Assembly (NCBI GenBank): GCA_963777625.1
Contig: CAVZRO010000017.1
Span: forward strand, 124,001 to 188,000
Length of the DNA: 64,000 nt
Source: DATDIC01 sp963777625
GTDB taxonomy: Bacteria; Pseudomonadota; Alphaproteobacteria; Acetobacterales; Acetobacteraceae
Reading direction: 5' to 3'
Below the pieces are notes generated by a model, which was not told the DNA's origin, searched no databases, and saw only the letters and a list, made by a program, of their open reading frames with translations. The position numbers and the translations under genes are program-made. Positions 25,758-34,563 of the stretch are shown here, one piece after another; the stretch's first letter is position 1, and every line of letters starts with the position of its first letter.

Positions 25758-27068
25758 ATGGCCGACCCGAACACAGCACGGGATCCCCTGGAGCGCGAAA
25801 CGCTGCGGCGCGTCAGCCTGCGTGTACTGCCGTTCCTCATGCTGGCCTATCTGATCTGCTACATCGACCGTACCAATACGGGATTCGCCGCGTTGCAGAT
25901 GAACCAGCAAATCGGCCTCTCTCCCAGCGTGTTCGGCCTCGGCGGCGGCATCTTTTTCGTTTCCTACTGCATTTTCGAGGTACCGAGCAATCTCGCGCTC
26001 GAACGGTTCGGTGCGCGCCGCTGGATCGCCCGCATCATGATCACCTGGGGTGTGGTGTCCGGCTTCATGGCCGCCTCGGCTGGCCCAACCTCGTTCGTCA
26101 TTATCCGCTTTCTGCTGGGGGCGGCGGAAGCCGGCTTCTTCCCCGGCGTGATTCTCTATCTCACCTATTGGTTCCCGGCTGAACAGCGGGCCCGCATCGT
26201 CGGCATCTTCATGGTGGCAATTCCGGTATCCGGCTTCATCGGCTCGCCGATTTCCGCCGCGCTGCTGCAACTCAACGGGCATAGCGGGCTGAGCGGCTGG
26301 CAGTGGCTGTTCATCCTTGAAGCTGCCCCGGCCGTACTGCTCGGCATTGTGGCGCTGTTCTGGCTGAACGATAAGCCCTCCGACGCCAAATGGCTGACCA
26401 CTGAACAGCGTGACTGGCTGACCGCCCGGCTGGAGGCGGAAAAGCGCCAACGCAAGCCGGTCCAGCACGTGCCCGTCCTGTCCGTGATCCGCAACCGCTA
26501 TGTGCTGGCGATGGCGCTGGTTTATGCGGGCGGCGCGACAGCAAGCTCCGGCCTCGGCCTGTGGCAGCCACAATTCATCAAGTCATTCGGCGTTTCGACC
26601 ATGACGGTCGGATGGCTGAATGCGCTTCCTTATCTGCTGTCCGCCGCCGCGATGGTCTGGTGGGGCCACCTGTCGGACCGCCGCAATGAGCGGTTCTGGC
26701 ACACACTGTTTCCGCTCGCCTTAAGCGCGATCGCGTTGTTGCTGCTGATCCCGTTCCCCGGGCTCGCCGCGACGATCACGCTGCTTTGCATTTCCGTAGT
26801 TGCCACCTCGATCACCCGCGGTCCGTTCTGGGCGTTGGCGGCGGATTGGCTGTCTGCCCCCAGCGCCGCAGCCGGCATTGCCATGATCAACGCAATCGGT
26901 ACCGGCTGCGGCTTCTTTTGTCAGATCATGATGGGCAACATCAACCAGGCAACGCACAGCTACCCGCTGACTATGCTGCCGATCGTCGGATTTGCGTTGC
27001 TCGGTAGCGTGATCCTGCTGATGATCGGCCGGCCGCAACATGCCAAAGTGACCGCCGCGGCAGCATAG
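25758..27068 (+). CDS. MFS transporter, anion:cation symporter type
   Basis: 436 residues from ATG 25758, with twelve predicted helices. The first helix and loop read LPFLMLAYLICYIDRTNTGF, the marker of the ACS/tartrate-phthalate-galactonate permease subgroup. MFS motif-like segments are FGARRWIARIMITWGVVSGF, GAAEAGFFPGVILYLTYWFP and WGHLSDRRNERFWHTLFPL. It would take up a carboxylate such as a sugar acid across the inner membrane. Divergence from gntK-SDR suggests shared regulation and a hexonate substrate, by context only. Confidence 0.88.
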   Translation: MADPNTARDPLERETLRRVSLRVLPFLMLAYLICYIDRTNTGFAALQMNQQIGLSPSVFGLGGGIFFVSYCIFEVPSNLALERFGARRWIARIMITWGVVSGFMAASAGPTSFVIIRFLLGAAEAGFFPGVILYLTYWFPAEQRARIVGIFMVAIPVSGFIGSPISAALLQLNGHSGLSGWQWLFILEAAPAVLLGIVALFWLNDKPSDAKWLTTEQRDWLTARLEAEKRQRKPVQHVPVLSVIRNRYVLAMALVYAGGATASSGLGLWQPQFIKSFGVSTMTVGWLNALPYLLSAAAMVWWGHLSDRRNERFWHTLFPLALSAIALLLLIPFPGLAATITLLCISVVATSITRGPFWALAADWLSAPSAAAGIAMINAIGTGCGFFCQIMMGNINQATHSYPLTMLPIVGFALLGSVILLMIGRPQHAKVTAAAA

Positions 27069-27111
27069 AACCGGACCACAAGATGCTGCCGAAACCAGAA
27101 GGAAACGGCCG

Positions 27112-28389
27112 ATGCCCGCACGTCTGAACCACTCGCCGCTGGCGCGCTCGTCGATGGCGTACGTGCTTGCCGGCGGGCGTGGCAGCCGGCTCATGGAACT
27201 GACCGACAAGCGGGCCAAGCCTGCCGTGTTCTTCGGCGGCAAGACCAGGATCATCGACTTCGCCTTGTCCAACGCACTGAACTCCGGCATCCGCCGCATC
27301 GGCGTCGCCACGCAGTACAAGGCCCACAGCCTGATCAGGCACATGCAGCACGGATGGAACTTCTTTCGTCCTGAACGCAACGAAAGCTTCGATATCCTGC
27401 CGGCGAGCCAGCGCATGTCCGAATCTCAATGGTACGCCGGCACCGCCGATGCCGTGTACCAGAACATCGACATCATCGACAGCCACGGCCCCGATCACCT
27501 CGTCATCCTCGCCGGCGATCATATCTATAAGATGGATTACGAGCCGATGCTGCGCATGCACGTCGAAAACAAGGCAGACGTCACCGTCGGCTGCCTGGAA
27601 GTGCCGCGCGCGGAGGCATCCGGATTCGGCGTCATGCATATCGACGAGAACGACCGCATCATCGATTTCCTGGAGAAGCCGAAAGACCCCCCGGCAATGC
27701 CGGGCAATCCCGACATGGCGCTGGCCAGCATGGGGATCTATGTGTTCGAAACGCGCTTCCTGATGGACCAGTTGCGCCGCGATGCCGGCGATCCCAACTC
27801 CTCGCGCGACTTCGGCAAGGACATCATCCCCTACCTGGTGAAGCACGGCACCGCCATCGCTCACCATTTCGCCGATTCCTGCGTCCGCTCGGGCCAGGAA
27901 AAGGAAGCCTACTGGCGCGACGTCGGCACCGTCGATGCCTACTGGAGCGCCAATATCGACCTCACCGACGTGGTTCCCGCACTTGATCTGTACGACACCG
28001 AGTGGCCGATCTGGACCTATGCGCCGATCACGCCTCCGGCCAAGTTCGTGCACGATCAGGACGGCCGGCGCGGCATGGCGATCAGCTCTCTCGTGTCCGG
28101 CGGTTGCATCGTCTCCGGTGCCAGGCTGCGGCGCTCCTTGTTGTTCACCAGCGTGCATGTCCATTCCTATGCCGTCGTGGAAGGCGCGGTGGTGATGCCC
28201 AACGTAGAAATCGGCGAGCACGCGCGGCTGACCAACGTCGTGATCGATCGCGGCGTGCGCATCCCCGAACGGCTGGTGGTCGGCGAAGACCCGGTCCTGG
28301 ACGCACAGCGGTTTCGTCGCACCGCCAACGGCATCTGCCTGATCACCCAACCGATGATCGACGAAATGCAACGGTCCACGCACGGATGA
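27112..28389 (+). CDS. glgC: Glucose-1-phosphate adenylyltransferase
   Basis: 425 residues. The nucleotidyltransferase domain opens AYVLAGGRGSRLMELTDKRA, KPAVFFGGKTRIIDFALSNA, NSGIRRIGVATQYKAHSLIR. Further diagnostic stretches are WYAGTADAVYQN, LAGDHIYKMDYE and YWRDVGTVDAYWSANIDL. The last ~100 residues form the left-handed beta-helix (GGCIVSGARLRRSLLFTSVH; VVMPNVEIGEHARLTNVVID). It makes ADP-glucose from glucose-1-phosphate and ATP, the committed step of glycogen synthesis, usually controlled by glycolytic effectors. Its stop overlaps the glgA start (ATGA). Confidence 0.96.
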   Translation: MPARLNHSPLARSSMAYVLAGGRGSRLMELTDKRAKPAVFFGGKTRIIDFALSNALNSGIRRIGVATQYKAHSLIRHMQHGWNFFRPERNESFDILPASQRMSESQWYAGTADAVYQNIDIIDSHGPDHLVILAGDHIYKMDYEPMLRMHVENKADVTVGCLEVPRAEASGFGVMHIDENDRIIDFLEKPKDPPAMPGNPDMALASMGIYVFETRFLMDQLRRDAGDPNSSRDFGKDIIPYLVKHGTAIAHHFADSCVRSGQEKEAYWRDVGTVDAYWSANIDLTDVVPALDLYDTEWPIWTYAPITPPAKFVHDQDGRRGMAISSLVSGGCIVSGARLRRSLLFTSVHVHSYAVVEGAVVMPNVEIGEHARLTNVVIDRGVRIPERLVVGEDPVLDAQRFRRTANGICLITQPMIDEMQRSTHG

Positions 28390-29825
28390 AGGTTCTTTCG
28401 GTCGCGGCGGAACTCTATCCGCTGGTGAAGACCGGGGGGTTGGCCGACGTGACCGGGGCACTGCCGGCTGCGCTGGCGGCGCAAGGCATCGAGGTGCGCT
28501 CGCTGGTGCCGGGATATCCGCCGGTACTGCAAGCACTGCGCAGCAAACAGGCAACAGTCGATTTTGCTGACCTGTTCGGCGGTCCGGCACGGCTGCTGGC
28601 AGGAACCGCGGCTGGTCTCCGCATTCTGGTGATCGACGCACCGCATCTTTATGCGCGTCCGGGCGGCCTGTACGGGCACGCGGACGACGCACAGCGCTTC
28701 GCGGCGCTGGGATGGGTCGCCGCCGAGATCGCTCGCGGCGCCGTCCCCGGGTTCGTGCCGGACGTGGTGCATGCGCATGACTGGCAGGCCGGCCTGGCAC
28801 CAGCCTATCTGCATTACGGCGCGACCCGCCGGCCAGGCACGGTGATGACGGTCCACAATCTGGCTTTCCAGGGACAGTTTCCGCCGTACCTGCTCGGCGC
28901 ATTGCGGCTGCCGCCGGACGCGTGGTCGATCGATGGCGTCGAGTATTATGGTTCCATCGGGTTTCTCAAGACCGGCCTGCGCCTTGCGGATCAGGTTACC
29001 ACCGTCTCTCCGACGTATGCCGATGAAATCCGCACGGATTCCGGCGGCATGGGCCTGGGCGGCCTGCTGCGCGTACGTGGTGCGCGCGTCCGTGGCATTC
29101 TCAACGGCATCGACACCGGCGTATGGAATCCGGCGACCGATCCGCATCTGGCGAAGCGCTATGCCAGCGCAAGCCGCACCGCGCGCGCCGCCAACAAGTC
29201 GGCTGTTCAGGACAGGTTTGGTCTGCACCCCGACCCCACGACGCTGCTGGTCGGCGTGATCAGCCGGCTGACATGGCAGAAAGGTATGGACCTTCTCTCC
29301 GACGCGATCCCGACCCTGTCGCAACCACCCTTCCAGCTTGCCCTGCTCGGTACCGGCGACAGCTCGCTGGAAGCCGCCTTCACCGCCGCCGCGGCGACGC
29401 ATCGCGGACGCATCGGCGTGCGCATCGGTTACGATGAGGCGCTGGCCCATCTGATCCAGGGCGGGGCGGATATCATCGCCGTGCCGTCGCGCTTCGAACC
29501 ATGCGGGCTGACCCAGCTTTGCGCTCTGCGCTATGGCGCGCTGCCGCTGGTCGCGCGGGTCGGCGGCCTGGCGGACACGGTGATAGATGCCAACGAAATG
29601 GCCCTGGCCGCCGCGGTGGCAACGGGCATCCAGTTCGCGCCGGTTACGTCCGACGCGCTGTCGGCGGCACTGGTGCGCGCCGCGCGGCTGTGGACTGATC
29701 AGGCCGCGTGGGGACAGCTTCAGCGCAACGCTATGAACGCTGACGTGAGCTGGGATCGGCCGGCCCGGCATTATGCGGATCTGTACCGGGAGTTATCGTC
29801 GGCGATGCCCGGAACCGCCCGCTGA
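28386..29825 (+). CDS. glgA: Glycogen synthase (ADP-glucose)
   Basis: 479 residues from ATG 28386, coupled to glgC. The GT5 signature at the N-terminus is KVLSVAAELYPLVKTGGLAD, with the ADP-glucose-binding KTGGLAD. HDWQAGLAP, FQGQFPP and WNPATDPHLAKRY follow, then the C-terminal GT-B domain with LTWQKGMDLLSDAIP and VPSRFEPCGLTQLCALRYGA. It extends alpha-1,4-glucan chains from ADP-glucose. The branching and debranching genes are not in this window. Its end lies one base from the convergent modC stop. Confidence 0.96.
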   Translation: MKVLSVAAELYPLVKTGGLADVTGALPAALAAQGIEVRSLVPGYPPVLQALRSKQATVDFADLFGGPARLLAGTAAGLRILVIDAPHLYARPGGLYGHADDAQRFAALGWVAAEIARGAVPGFVPDVVHAHDWQAGLAPAYLHYGATRRPGTVMTVHNLAFQGQFPPYLLGALRLPPDAWSIDGVEYYGSIGFLKTGLRLADQVTTVSPTYADEIRTDSGGMGLGGLLRVRGARVRGILNGIDTGVWNPATDPHLAKRYASASRTARAANKSAVQDRFGLHPDPTTLLVGVISRLTWQKGMDLLSDAIPTLSQPPFQLALLGTGDSSLEAAFTAAAATHRGRIGVRIGYDEALAHLIQGGADIIAVPSRFEPCGLTQLCALRYGALPLVARVGGLADTVIDANEMALAAAVATGIQFAPVTSDALSAALVRAARLWTDQAAWGQLQRNAMNADVSWDRPARHYADLYRELSSAMPGTAR

Positions 29826-29826
29826 C

Positions 29827-30915
29827 CTACCTGGCCTGTCCTCCCAGCACCTCGATCGAGGTAGACTTGATCAACGCAAGTACCGGCGAACCCTGCGACA
29901 AGCCCAATCGGACGATCGCATCGGAGGTAACGCGAGACAGCAACCCGCCAGCCGGCAGCGCAATCTCCACCAGCACGGAACGTCGCATCACATCGGCCGC
30001 GATCCGCCGCACCTTGCCGGGCACAATGTTGTGCAGACTGATCGCATCGGGCGGCTTGCCCGCAAAAATCACCTCGCGCGCCGGAATGCGGATGCGGCAT
30101 TCCACGCCCAAGGGCATGTCCAGCAGCGGCACCCAGAATGTCGCGCCGCCACCTTCAAGGCGCGTCAACTCCCGTCCTGCATCGTGCTCCGCCACGCAAC
30201 ACAGCAGCAGCGCGCCGGCATCGTCGCGCTGCGCCAGCGGCAGATCGGTCCGCGCGGCCATCTCTGACAATGCGCCGGATCCGGCGACGTGCCCCGCTTC
30301 GATCAGCACCAGCAAATCGGCAAGCTGGCTTACCTCGTCCAGCGAATGGGTCACATAGACGATCGGCAGTTTCAGAGCCGTCTTCAGCCGCGTCAGATAG
30401 GGCATGATCTCGGCCTTGCGTGCCGCGTCGAGGCTGGCCAGCGGCTCATCCATAAGCAGCAGATGCGGCTGCGCCAGCAGCGCGCGGCCGACCGCGACCC
30501 GCTGACGTTCGCCGCCGGACAGCGTGTGCGGCCGGCGCCCAAGCAGTGCTTCGATGCCGAGCAGTTCCACCACCTCGTCGAATCGCACCGGGCCTCTCGG
30601 GGCCCGCCGCATGCCGAAGCGCAGATTGGTTGCAACCGACATGTGCGGAAACAGCCGGGAGTCCTGAAACACCAGCCCCACGCGCCGTCGCTCCGGCGGC
30701 AGCCAAATACCGGCCTTTGTATCGGCGAGCAGCGTGCCATCCACCTCGATGCGGCACTCATCCGGCCGCAGCAGACCGGCGGCCGCGTTGATCACCGTGG
30801 ACTTACCGGCACCGGATGGGCCGAACAGCACGGCCACGCCCGGGGTCGGCACCTCGAATGCCAGGTCCAGGTGCACGGACGGGAATTGATGACGCAACAG
30901 AACGCTCAGGCTCAT
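29827..30915 (-). CDS. modC: Molybdate ABC transporter ATP-binding protein
   Basis: 362 residues from ATG 30915. Walker A is LFGPSGAGKST, the Q-loop region is VGLVFQDSRLFPHMSVATNL, the signature is LSGGERQRVAVGRALL and Walker B is LLLMDEPLASLD. The C-terminal Mop/TOBE domain (residues ~290-362: ISLHNIVPGKVRRIAADVMR, LLSRVTSDAIVRLGLSQGSP) binds molybdate oxyanions. It powers molybdate import with ModB and ModA; the start overlaps the modB stop by four bases. A long in-frame extension upstream is an artefact of antisense-free overlap with modB. Confidence 0.95.
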   Translation of the reverse strand: MSLSVLLRHQFPSVHLDLAFEVPTPGVAVLFGPSGAGKSTVINAAAGLLRPDECRIEVDGTLLADTKAGIWLPPERRRVGLVFQDSRLFPHMSVATNLRFGMRRAPRGPVRFDEVVELLGIEALLGRRPHTLSGGERQRVAVGRALLAQPHLLLMDEPLASLDAARKAEIMPYLTRLKTALKLPIVYVTHSLDEVSQLADLLVLIEAGHVAGSGALSEMAARTDLPLAQRDDAGALLLCCVAEHDAGRELTRLEGGGATFWVPLLDMPLGVECRIRIPAREVIFAGKPPDAISLHNIVPGKVRRIAADVMRRSVLVEIALPAGGLLSRVTSDAIVRLGLSQGSPVLALIKSTSIEVLGGQAR

Positions 30916-31601
30916 CGCCCCAGCATAGTGTTCAGCCGCTTGCCCACCCACTCCGACAGCAGCAGCCCGACCAGCGCCAGCGTCAGCGACACCATGGACA
31001 GTTCCGCCGCCTTCAACTCGCCGCCAGGCACCTGCAGCGCGGTATAGATGGCCAGCGGCAATGTCTGCGTCTCTCCGGGGATATTGGCGGCAAACGTGAT
31101 AACCGCGCCGAACTCGCCCAGGCAGGTTGCATAGGCAACGATTCCGCCCACCAGGATCCCCGGAGAAGCCAGCGGCAAGGTGACGTTGAACAGCCGATCG
31201 AGCGCACCCGCGCCAAGGGTGCGCGCCGCCTGCTCCAGTCCCAGATCGGCCGCTTCCAGCGACAGGCGGACCGCGCGCACCATGACCGGGAACGTCATGA
31301 CCGCGCAGGCCAGGCTGGCACCCGCCGTGCTGAACACCAGCCGTATGCCGAACCAATCGTACAGCAATGAGCCGACAGGACCACGAATGCCGAAGATGAT
31401 CAGCAGCAGCCAGCCGGTGACTACCGGCGGGACCACCAGGGGCATATGCACCAACGCGTTCAGGATCGGTCGCCCCGGGAAGCGGTAGCGCGTCAACAAC
31501 CACGCCATAACAACCGCAAGTGGCAAGCCGAAACCGACCGCGTATGCTGCCACGCGCAGTGTCAGTTCAACCGCTACCCATTCTTCCGGGGAAAGTATCA
31601 G
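30912..31601 (-). CDS. modB: Molybdate ABC transporter permease
   Basis: An inner-membrane permease of ~229 residues. The family's conserved N-terminus (LSPEEWVAVELTLRVAAYAV) is encoded in frame but has no ATG; a CTG at 31601, one base after the modA stop, is the most sensible start. The GTG at 31553 would cut off the first conserved segment. The rest is typical: FPGRPILNALVHMPLVVPPV, VMVRAVRLSLEAADLGLEQA ARTLGA (the EAA loop follows), ATCLGEFGAVITFAANIPGE. Overlap with modC and the tiny gap to modA show one transcript. Confidence 0.9.
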   Translation of the reverse strand: MILSPEEWVAVELTLRVAAYAVGFGLPLAVVMAWLLTRYRFPGRPILNALVHMPLVVPPVVTGWLLLIIFGIRGPVGSLLYDWFGIRLVFSTAGASLACAVMTFPVMVRAVRLSLEAADLGLEQAARTLGAGALDRLFNVTLPLASPGILVGGIVAYATCLGEFGAVITFAANIPGETQTLPLAIYTALQVPGGELKAAELSMVSLTLALVGLLLSEWVGKRLNTMLGR

Positions 31602-31602
31602 C

Positions 31603-32352
31603 CTAGTTCACCTTGAAACCGCGCTTCACGAAGACCGCCCGCGCCTGCGGGCCTTCCAGGAATGTCATCAGGCTGCGCGCCGCCGGCGTGTCGTTCGCCT
31701 TGACGACGGCAAAAGGATAAGACACCGGATCGTGACTGCTCGCCGGGAAAACGCCAGCCACCATTACGGCCTTTGAAACCGCGGCATCTGTCCCGTAAAC
31801 GATGCCGGCCGGCGCCTCTCCCCGCTCCACCAGCAGCAGCGCGGCGCGCACGTCCTCGGCACGCGCCAGCCGGGGCGCAACGCGGTCCCACCAGCCAAGC
31901 TTTCTCAACGCCTGCTCCGCGTAGATGCCAGCCGGCACATGCGCCGGGTCACCGACCGCCAGCCGGCCATTGGCGCCGAGCAGCTTCAGCAGATCGAAGT
32001 TCGGACCGATGGTAACGTGCATCGGCTTGTTGGCCGGAACCACCAGAACAAGGTCGTTGCCCAGCAAGCTCTTGCGCGTATCGGGAGCAATCAGGTTCTT
32101 CTGGGCCAGATAGTCCATCCACTTCTCGTCGGCCGATGCGAAAATGTTTGCTGGCGCGCCGTGCTCGATCTGTTGTGCCAGCGTGGAGCTTGAGGCGAAC
32201 GACATGCGCAGCGCCGGATTCTCCGCTTTCGTCCACAGAACGGAGACGTCCTTCATGGCGTCGGTCAGGCTGGCAGCGGCAAATACCGTCAATCCCTGGG
32301 CCCGCGCGGAAAGTGGTGCGAGCACCAGGCAAAGAAGCAGCAGAAAGCGCAT
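31603..32352 (-). CDS. modA: Molybdate-binding periplasmic protein
   Basis: 249 residues with a short Sec signal (MRFLLLLCLVLAPLSARA/QG). The ligand-binding residues lie in LTVFAAASLTDAMKDVS, FASSSTLAQQIEHGAPANIF ASADEKWM, and later VGDPAHVPAGIYAEQAL and GIVYGTDAAVSKAVMVAGVF. These are the ModA signatures. It captures molybdate (or tungstate) in the periplasm for ModBC. A GGGGGG-rich ribosome-binding site precedes the ATG at 32352, and a ModE-like box lies 68 bases upstream of that ATG. Confidence 0.95.
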   Translation of the reverse strand: MRFLLLLCLVLAPLSARAQGLTVFAAASLTDAMKDVSVLWTKAENPALRMSFASSSTLAQQIEHGAPANIFASADEKWMDYLAQKNLIAPDTRKSLLGNDLVLVVPANKPMHVTIGPNFDLLKLLGANGRLAVGDPAHVPAGIYAEQALRKLGWWDRVAPRLARAEDVRAALLLVERGEAPAGIVYGTDAAVSKAVMVAGVFPASSHDPVSYPFAVVKANDTPAARSLMTFLEGPQARAVFVKRGFKVN

Positions 32353-32419
32353 CGGTTGACCCCCCTTACGGTTGCAATAGGCGCATGCCAGCAATAATGC
32401 TCGCCGTTCTCGCCGGCGA

Positions 32420-32443
32420 CGATATAGTCATAAAAATATAGCG
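32420..32443. promoter_or_regulatory. ModE-box-like palindrome upstream of modA
   Basis: CGATATAG-(9 bases)-TATAGCG matches the known ModE operator pattern of TATA-containing half-sites with CG ends (E. coli form CGCTATATA…TATAACG). It lies in the modA/modE divergent spacer in unusually AT-rich sequence, so repression of modABC at high molybdate is expected. Confidence 0.65.
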
Positions 32444-32575
32444 ACAAGGGGCGCAGCGACGGACTCAGCCGCGGAAGACACCCGGTCACAAGACACTGGG
32501 CCACTTGTCAGTCACAGAACCACAAGCCACGCTGCGACGGCCTGACGAACGGGAGCTGCGCCGAGGGTATCTGCC

Positions 32576-32953
32576 ATGGGGAAGCGAAAACCGGGCGATG
32601 CGGCCCGAAAGAGCAACCGGCTGAGCATCCGGCTCGACCTGGCGTCCGGCGCCCGGATCGGGCCGGGCAAGGTGGCGGTGCTGGAAGAGATCGCCCGCTC
32701 CGGCTCCATTTCCGCCGCCGGTCGGGCCCTGCACATGTCGTATCGGCGCACGTGGGAGCTGGTGGAGGACCTGAACCGCACCCTCGGCACGCCCGTGGTG
32801 GAAACCGCTGCAGGCGGCAGCGGCGGCGGCGGCGCAGTGCTTACCCGCGCGGGAAAGGCTATCGTCGAACGCTACCGCGCTATCGAAATGGATACAGCGC
32901 TCGCCGCGCGCAAGCATCTGCAGGCACTGAGCCGCGCCTGTATCGGCAAATGA
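32576..32953 (+). CDS. modE: ModE-type winged-helix regulator, DNA-binding domain only
   Basis: 125 residues: a winged helix (ARIGPGKVAVLEEIARSGSI, SAAGRALHMSYRRTWELVED, LNRTLGTPVVETAAGGSGGG, GAVLTRAGKAIVERYRAIEM). That is the LysR-type HTH of ModE including the 'GGG' turn. The C-terminal Mop domains that bind molybdate in E. coli ModE are absent, so this short form must sense molybdate otherwise or depend on another protein; short ModE forms are known. Divergent from modABC with a ModE-like box between them. Confidence 0.85.
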   Translation: MGKRKPGDAARKSNRLSIRLDLASGARIGPGKVAVLEEIARSGSISAAGRALHMSYRRTWELVEDLNRTLGTPVVETAAGGSGGGGAVLTRAGKAIVERYRAIEMDTALAARKHLQALSRACIGK

Positions 32954-32968
32954 TCGCCGGCGTCCGGA

Positions 32969-33745
32969 TCAGTCCGCTGCGTCGGCAAGGCCGGTTACGT
33001 CCGGTCGCCGCAAAGCCGCAAGCAGCGAGGTGGCCCCGGCGGAGCGAAGCGGGATGAAGCGCTTGCCTGCCTGGCGGCACAGCAGCTTCGCCGCCTGCGC
33101 CGCATGATGGCTGATGCAATCGACCGGAAACACCACCAGGTCGGCCTGGCTCGTCAGGCCGGCCAGCAGGTTCAGATGGTTCTCGATGCCCCCGTCATGG
33201 TGCAAGAATGCCGCGCCTGACCGTTCCGCGATCGCCCGCAACTGTGCCACCTGGTGCGGTCGCCCTCCGACATAAAGCACCGTGACACCATCGAGGCGTA
33301 AGTCCGGCATGGTTGGTGAACCGCTTTCGCCACAGCCTGTCAGCTCGGAACTCTCGATGGCGTCCAGCTCCCGTCGCAGCGCAATACAGTCCCGCTCTGC
33401 CTTCACCCGCCCCGCTCGTTCCGCGATGACAGCGGTGTTCGTCGCTGCCAGACGTTCGTTCAGTGCCGCGCCGCGCCGCGTCTCGCCGGCGAGTCGGCGC
33501 TCCAGTTCCGTTACCAACTGACGCAGCATCGTGCCGTCTTCACACGGCATCGATGGTGTCGTCGCAATCTGCTGGGTCAGCGCCCGACGCAGTTCCTGAA
33601 TGCACGCATCGCGCGTAACCACCGCATCCCACATGACAGCCTGTTGCCGATCCAACCGCGCGCGCAGGTCTGCGTTCTCGGCCTCCAATTGGCAAAGCCG
33701 GCGGATATCGGCGCGATTGGCAGCGCCGACCGGGTGCGACAGCAT
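32969..33745 (-). CDS. DUF2325 domain protein with a coiled-coil N-terminal half
   Basis: About 258 residues from ATG 33745. The first half is helical and Arg/Glu/Ala-rich (LCQLEAENADLRARLDRQQA, QLVTELERRLAGETRRGAAL), a predicted coiled coil. The C-terminal ~100 residues are DUF2325: VTVLYVGGRPHQVAQLRAIA, GAAFLHHDGGIENHLNLLAG, LVVFPVDCISHHAAQAAKLL CRQAGKRFIPLRS. The biochemical function of DUF2325 is unknown. An 11-codon longer start (33778) would lie inside antisense aldehyde-dehydrogenase sequence, so 33745 is preferred. It converges on modE with a 15-base gap. Confidence 0.8.
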   Translation of the reverse strand: MLSHPVGAANRADIRRLCQLEAENADLRARLDRQQAVMWDAVVTRDACIQELRRALTQQIATTPSMPCEDGTMLRQLVTELERRLAGETRRGAALNERLAATNTAVIAERAGRVKAERDCIALRRELDAIESSELTGCGESGSPTMPDLRLDGVTVLYVGGRPHQVAQLRAIAERSGAAFLHHDGGIENHLNLLAGLTSQADLVVFPVDCISHHAAQAAKLLCRQAGKRFIPLRSAGATSLLAALRRPDVTGLADAAD

Positions 33746-33896
33746 GTGCACCGGCACTGTCTGGATCAACTGCCACAACGTGTTCGACGCCTCGCTGCCG
33801 TTCGGCGGCTACAAGCAGTCCGGTTGGGGCCACGAAATGGGCGAGGAAGTGTTCCATAACTACACCGAAGTGAAAGCTGTCACCGCCGCCCTCTGA
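33744..33896 (+). pseudogene. C-terminal remnant of an aldehyde dehydrogenase
   Basis: The plus-strand frame reads MCTGTVWINCHNVFDASLPF then GGYKQSGWGHEMGEEVFHNY and ends TEVKAVTAAL, the last ~50 residues of a betaine/phenylacetaldehyde-type ALDH (oligomerisation strand and GGYKQSG motif). The catalytic domain is absent: upstream bases belong to the DUF2325 gene on the other strand. It marks a deletion or rearrangement junction at about 33740. Confidence 0.85.
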
Positions 33897-33940
33897 TCGC
33901 ACCTGCCCTCTGATCGCACCTGCCCTCTGATCACACCTGG
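33890..33940. repeat. Three tandem 17-bp repeats
   Basis: CCTCTGATCGCACCTGC occurs at 33890-33906 and 33907-33923, with a third copy differing by two bases at 33924-33940. The first copy contains the stop codon of the ALDH remnant. Confidence 0.9.
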
Positions 33941-33973
33941 ACCTCGGGTCGTCGTTCCCGGCACACTGCGCCG

Positions 33974-34450
33974 ATGAAGGACGACCCGAACGATCCCGAC
34001 ACTGCTCTGCGCCCCGGCGAAATAGCAGTCGCACTGCCGGCGCAAACCGATGCCGGCCTGTACTTCATCGGCACAATTCGTACCCCGTGGAAACGTCGCA
34101 GCGAGTGTCCAAAGCGCGGCGAACCGGATGGTCCGATCTGCTCCATCGTCGTGGACGAGCGCTGGCGCGACGCGCTGACCAACATCGGGCAACACAAACG
34201 CATCCAGGTGCTCTACTGGATGCACCGTGCGCGCCGCGATCTCGTCTTGCAAACGCCGCTTCGTACCGGACAAACCACGGGCAGCTTCGCGCTGCGCTCG
34301 CCCGTGCGCCCGAACCCGATCGCATCGTCGATCGTGGATCTAATTAGCGTCGAAGGCCTGACTTTGCGGGTGCGCGGGCTCGACTGCCTGGACGACACAC
34401 CGCTGCTCGACGTGAAGCCCGATCGTACCGGCGGCAACGCGCGACCCTGA
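33974..34450 (+). CDS. tRNA m6t6A37 methyltransferase family protein (TrmO/TsaA)
   Basis: 158 residues. The TsaA/TrmO fold is indicated by YFIGTIRTPWKRRSECPKRG, CSIVVDERWRDALTNIGQHK, RIQVLYWMHRARRDLVLQTP, TTGSFALRSPVRPNPIASSI and VEGLTLRVRGLDCLDDTPLL DVKP. TrmO N-methylates threonylcarbamoyladenosine at position 37 of threonine tRNA using SAM. It is shorter than E. coli TrmO (single beta-barrel domain only), like many homologues, so the exact substrate is not certain. It stands alone with its own upstream region. Confidence 0.85.
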   Translation: MKDDPNDPDTALRPGEIAVALPAQTDAGLYFIGTIRTPWKRRSECPKRGEPDGPICSIVVDERWRDALTNIGQHKRIQVLYWMHRARRDLVLQTPLRTGQTTGSFALRSPVRPNPIASSIVDLISVEGLTLRVRGLDCLDDTPLLDVKPDRTGGNARP

Positions 34451-34563
34451 AGTCGGCCGCACGCATGGCAAGGCTGAACGTCCGGGTGTGATCTATGTCA
34501 CTGTAACCAGCGTCGGGCCGACATAGCGTCCGGAGTTTGCGACACCCTCAAAACACGGAGGAT

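Noticed and set aside
26971..28902. 643-residue minus-strand frame over glgC and glgA
   Set aside because: Antisense of two well-conserved glycogen genes; its His/Asp/Arg-rich composition is typical of high-GC shadow frames.
30915..31503. N-terminal extension of modC
   Set aside because: The in-frame upstream sequence is modB coding sequence read in another frame; the ATG at 30915 gives the normal ModC N-terminus.
33890..33940. CRISPR or iteron array
   Set aside because: Direct 17-bp repeats with no spacers, and no replication gene nearby.
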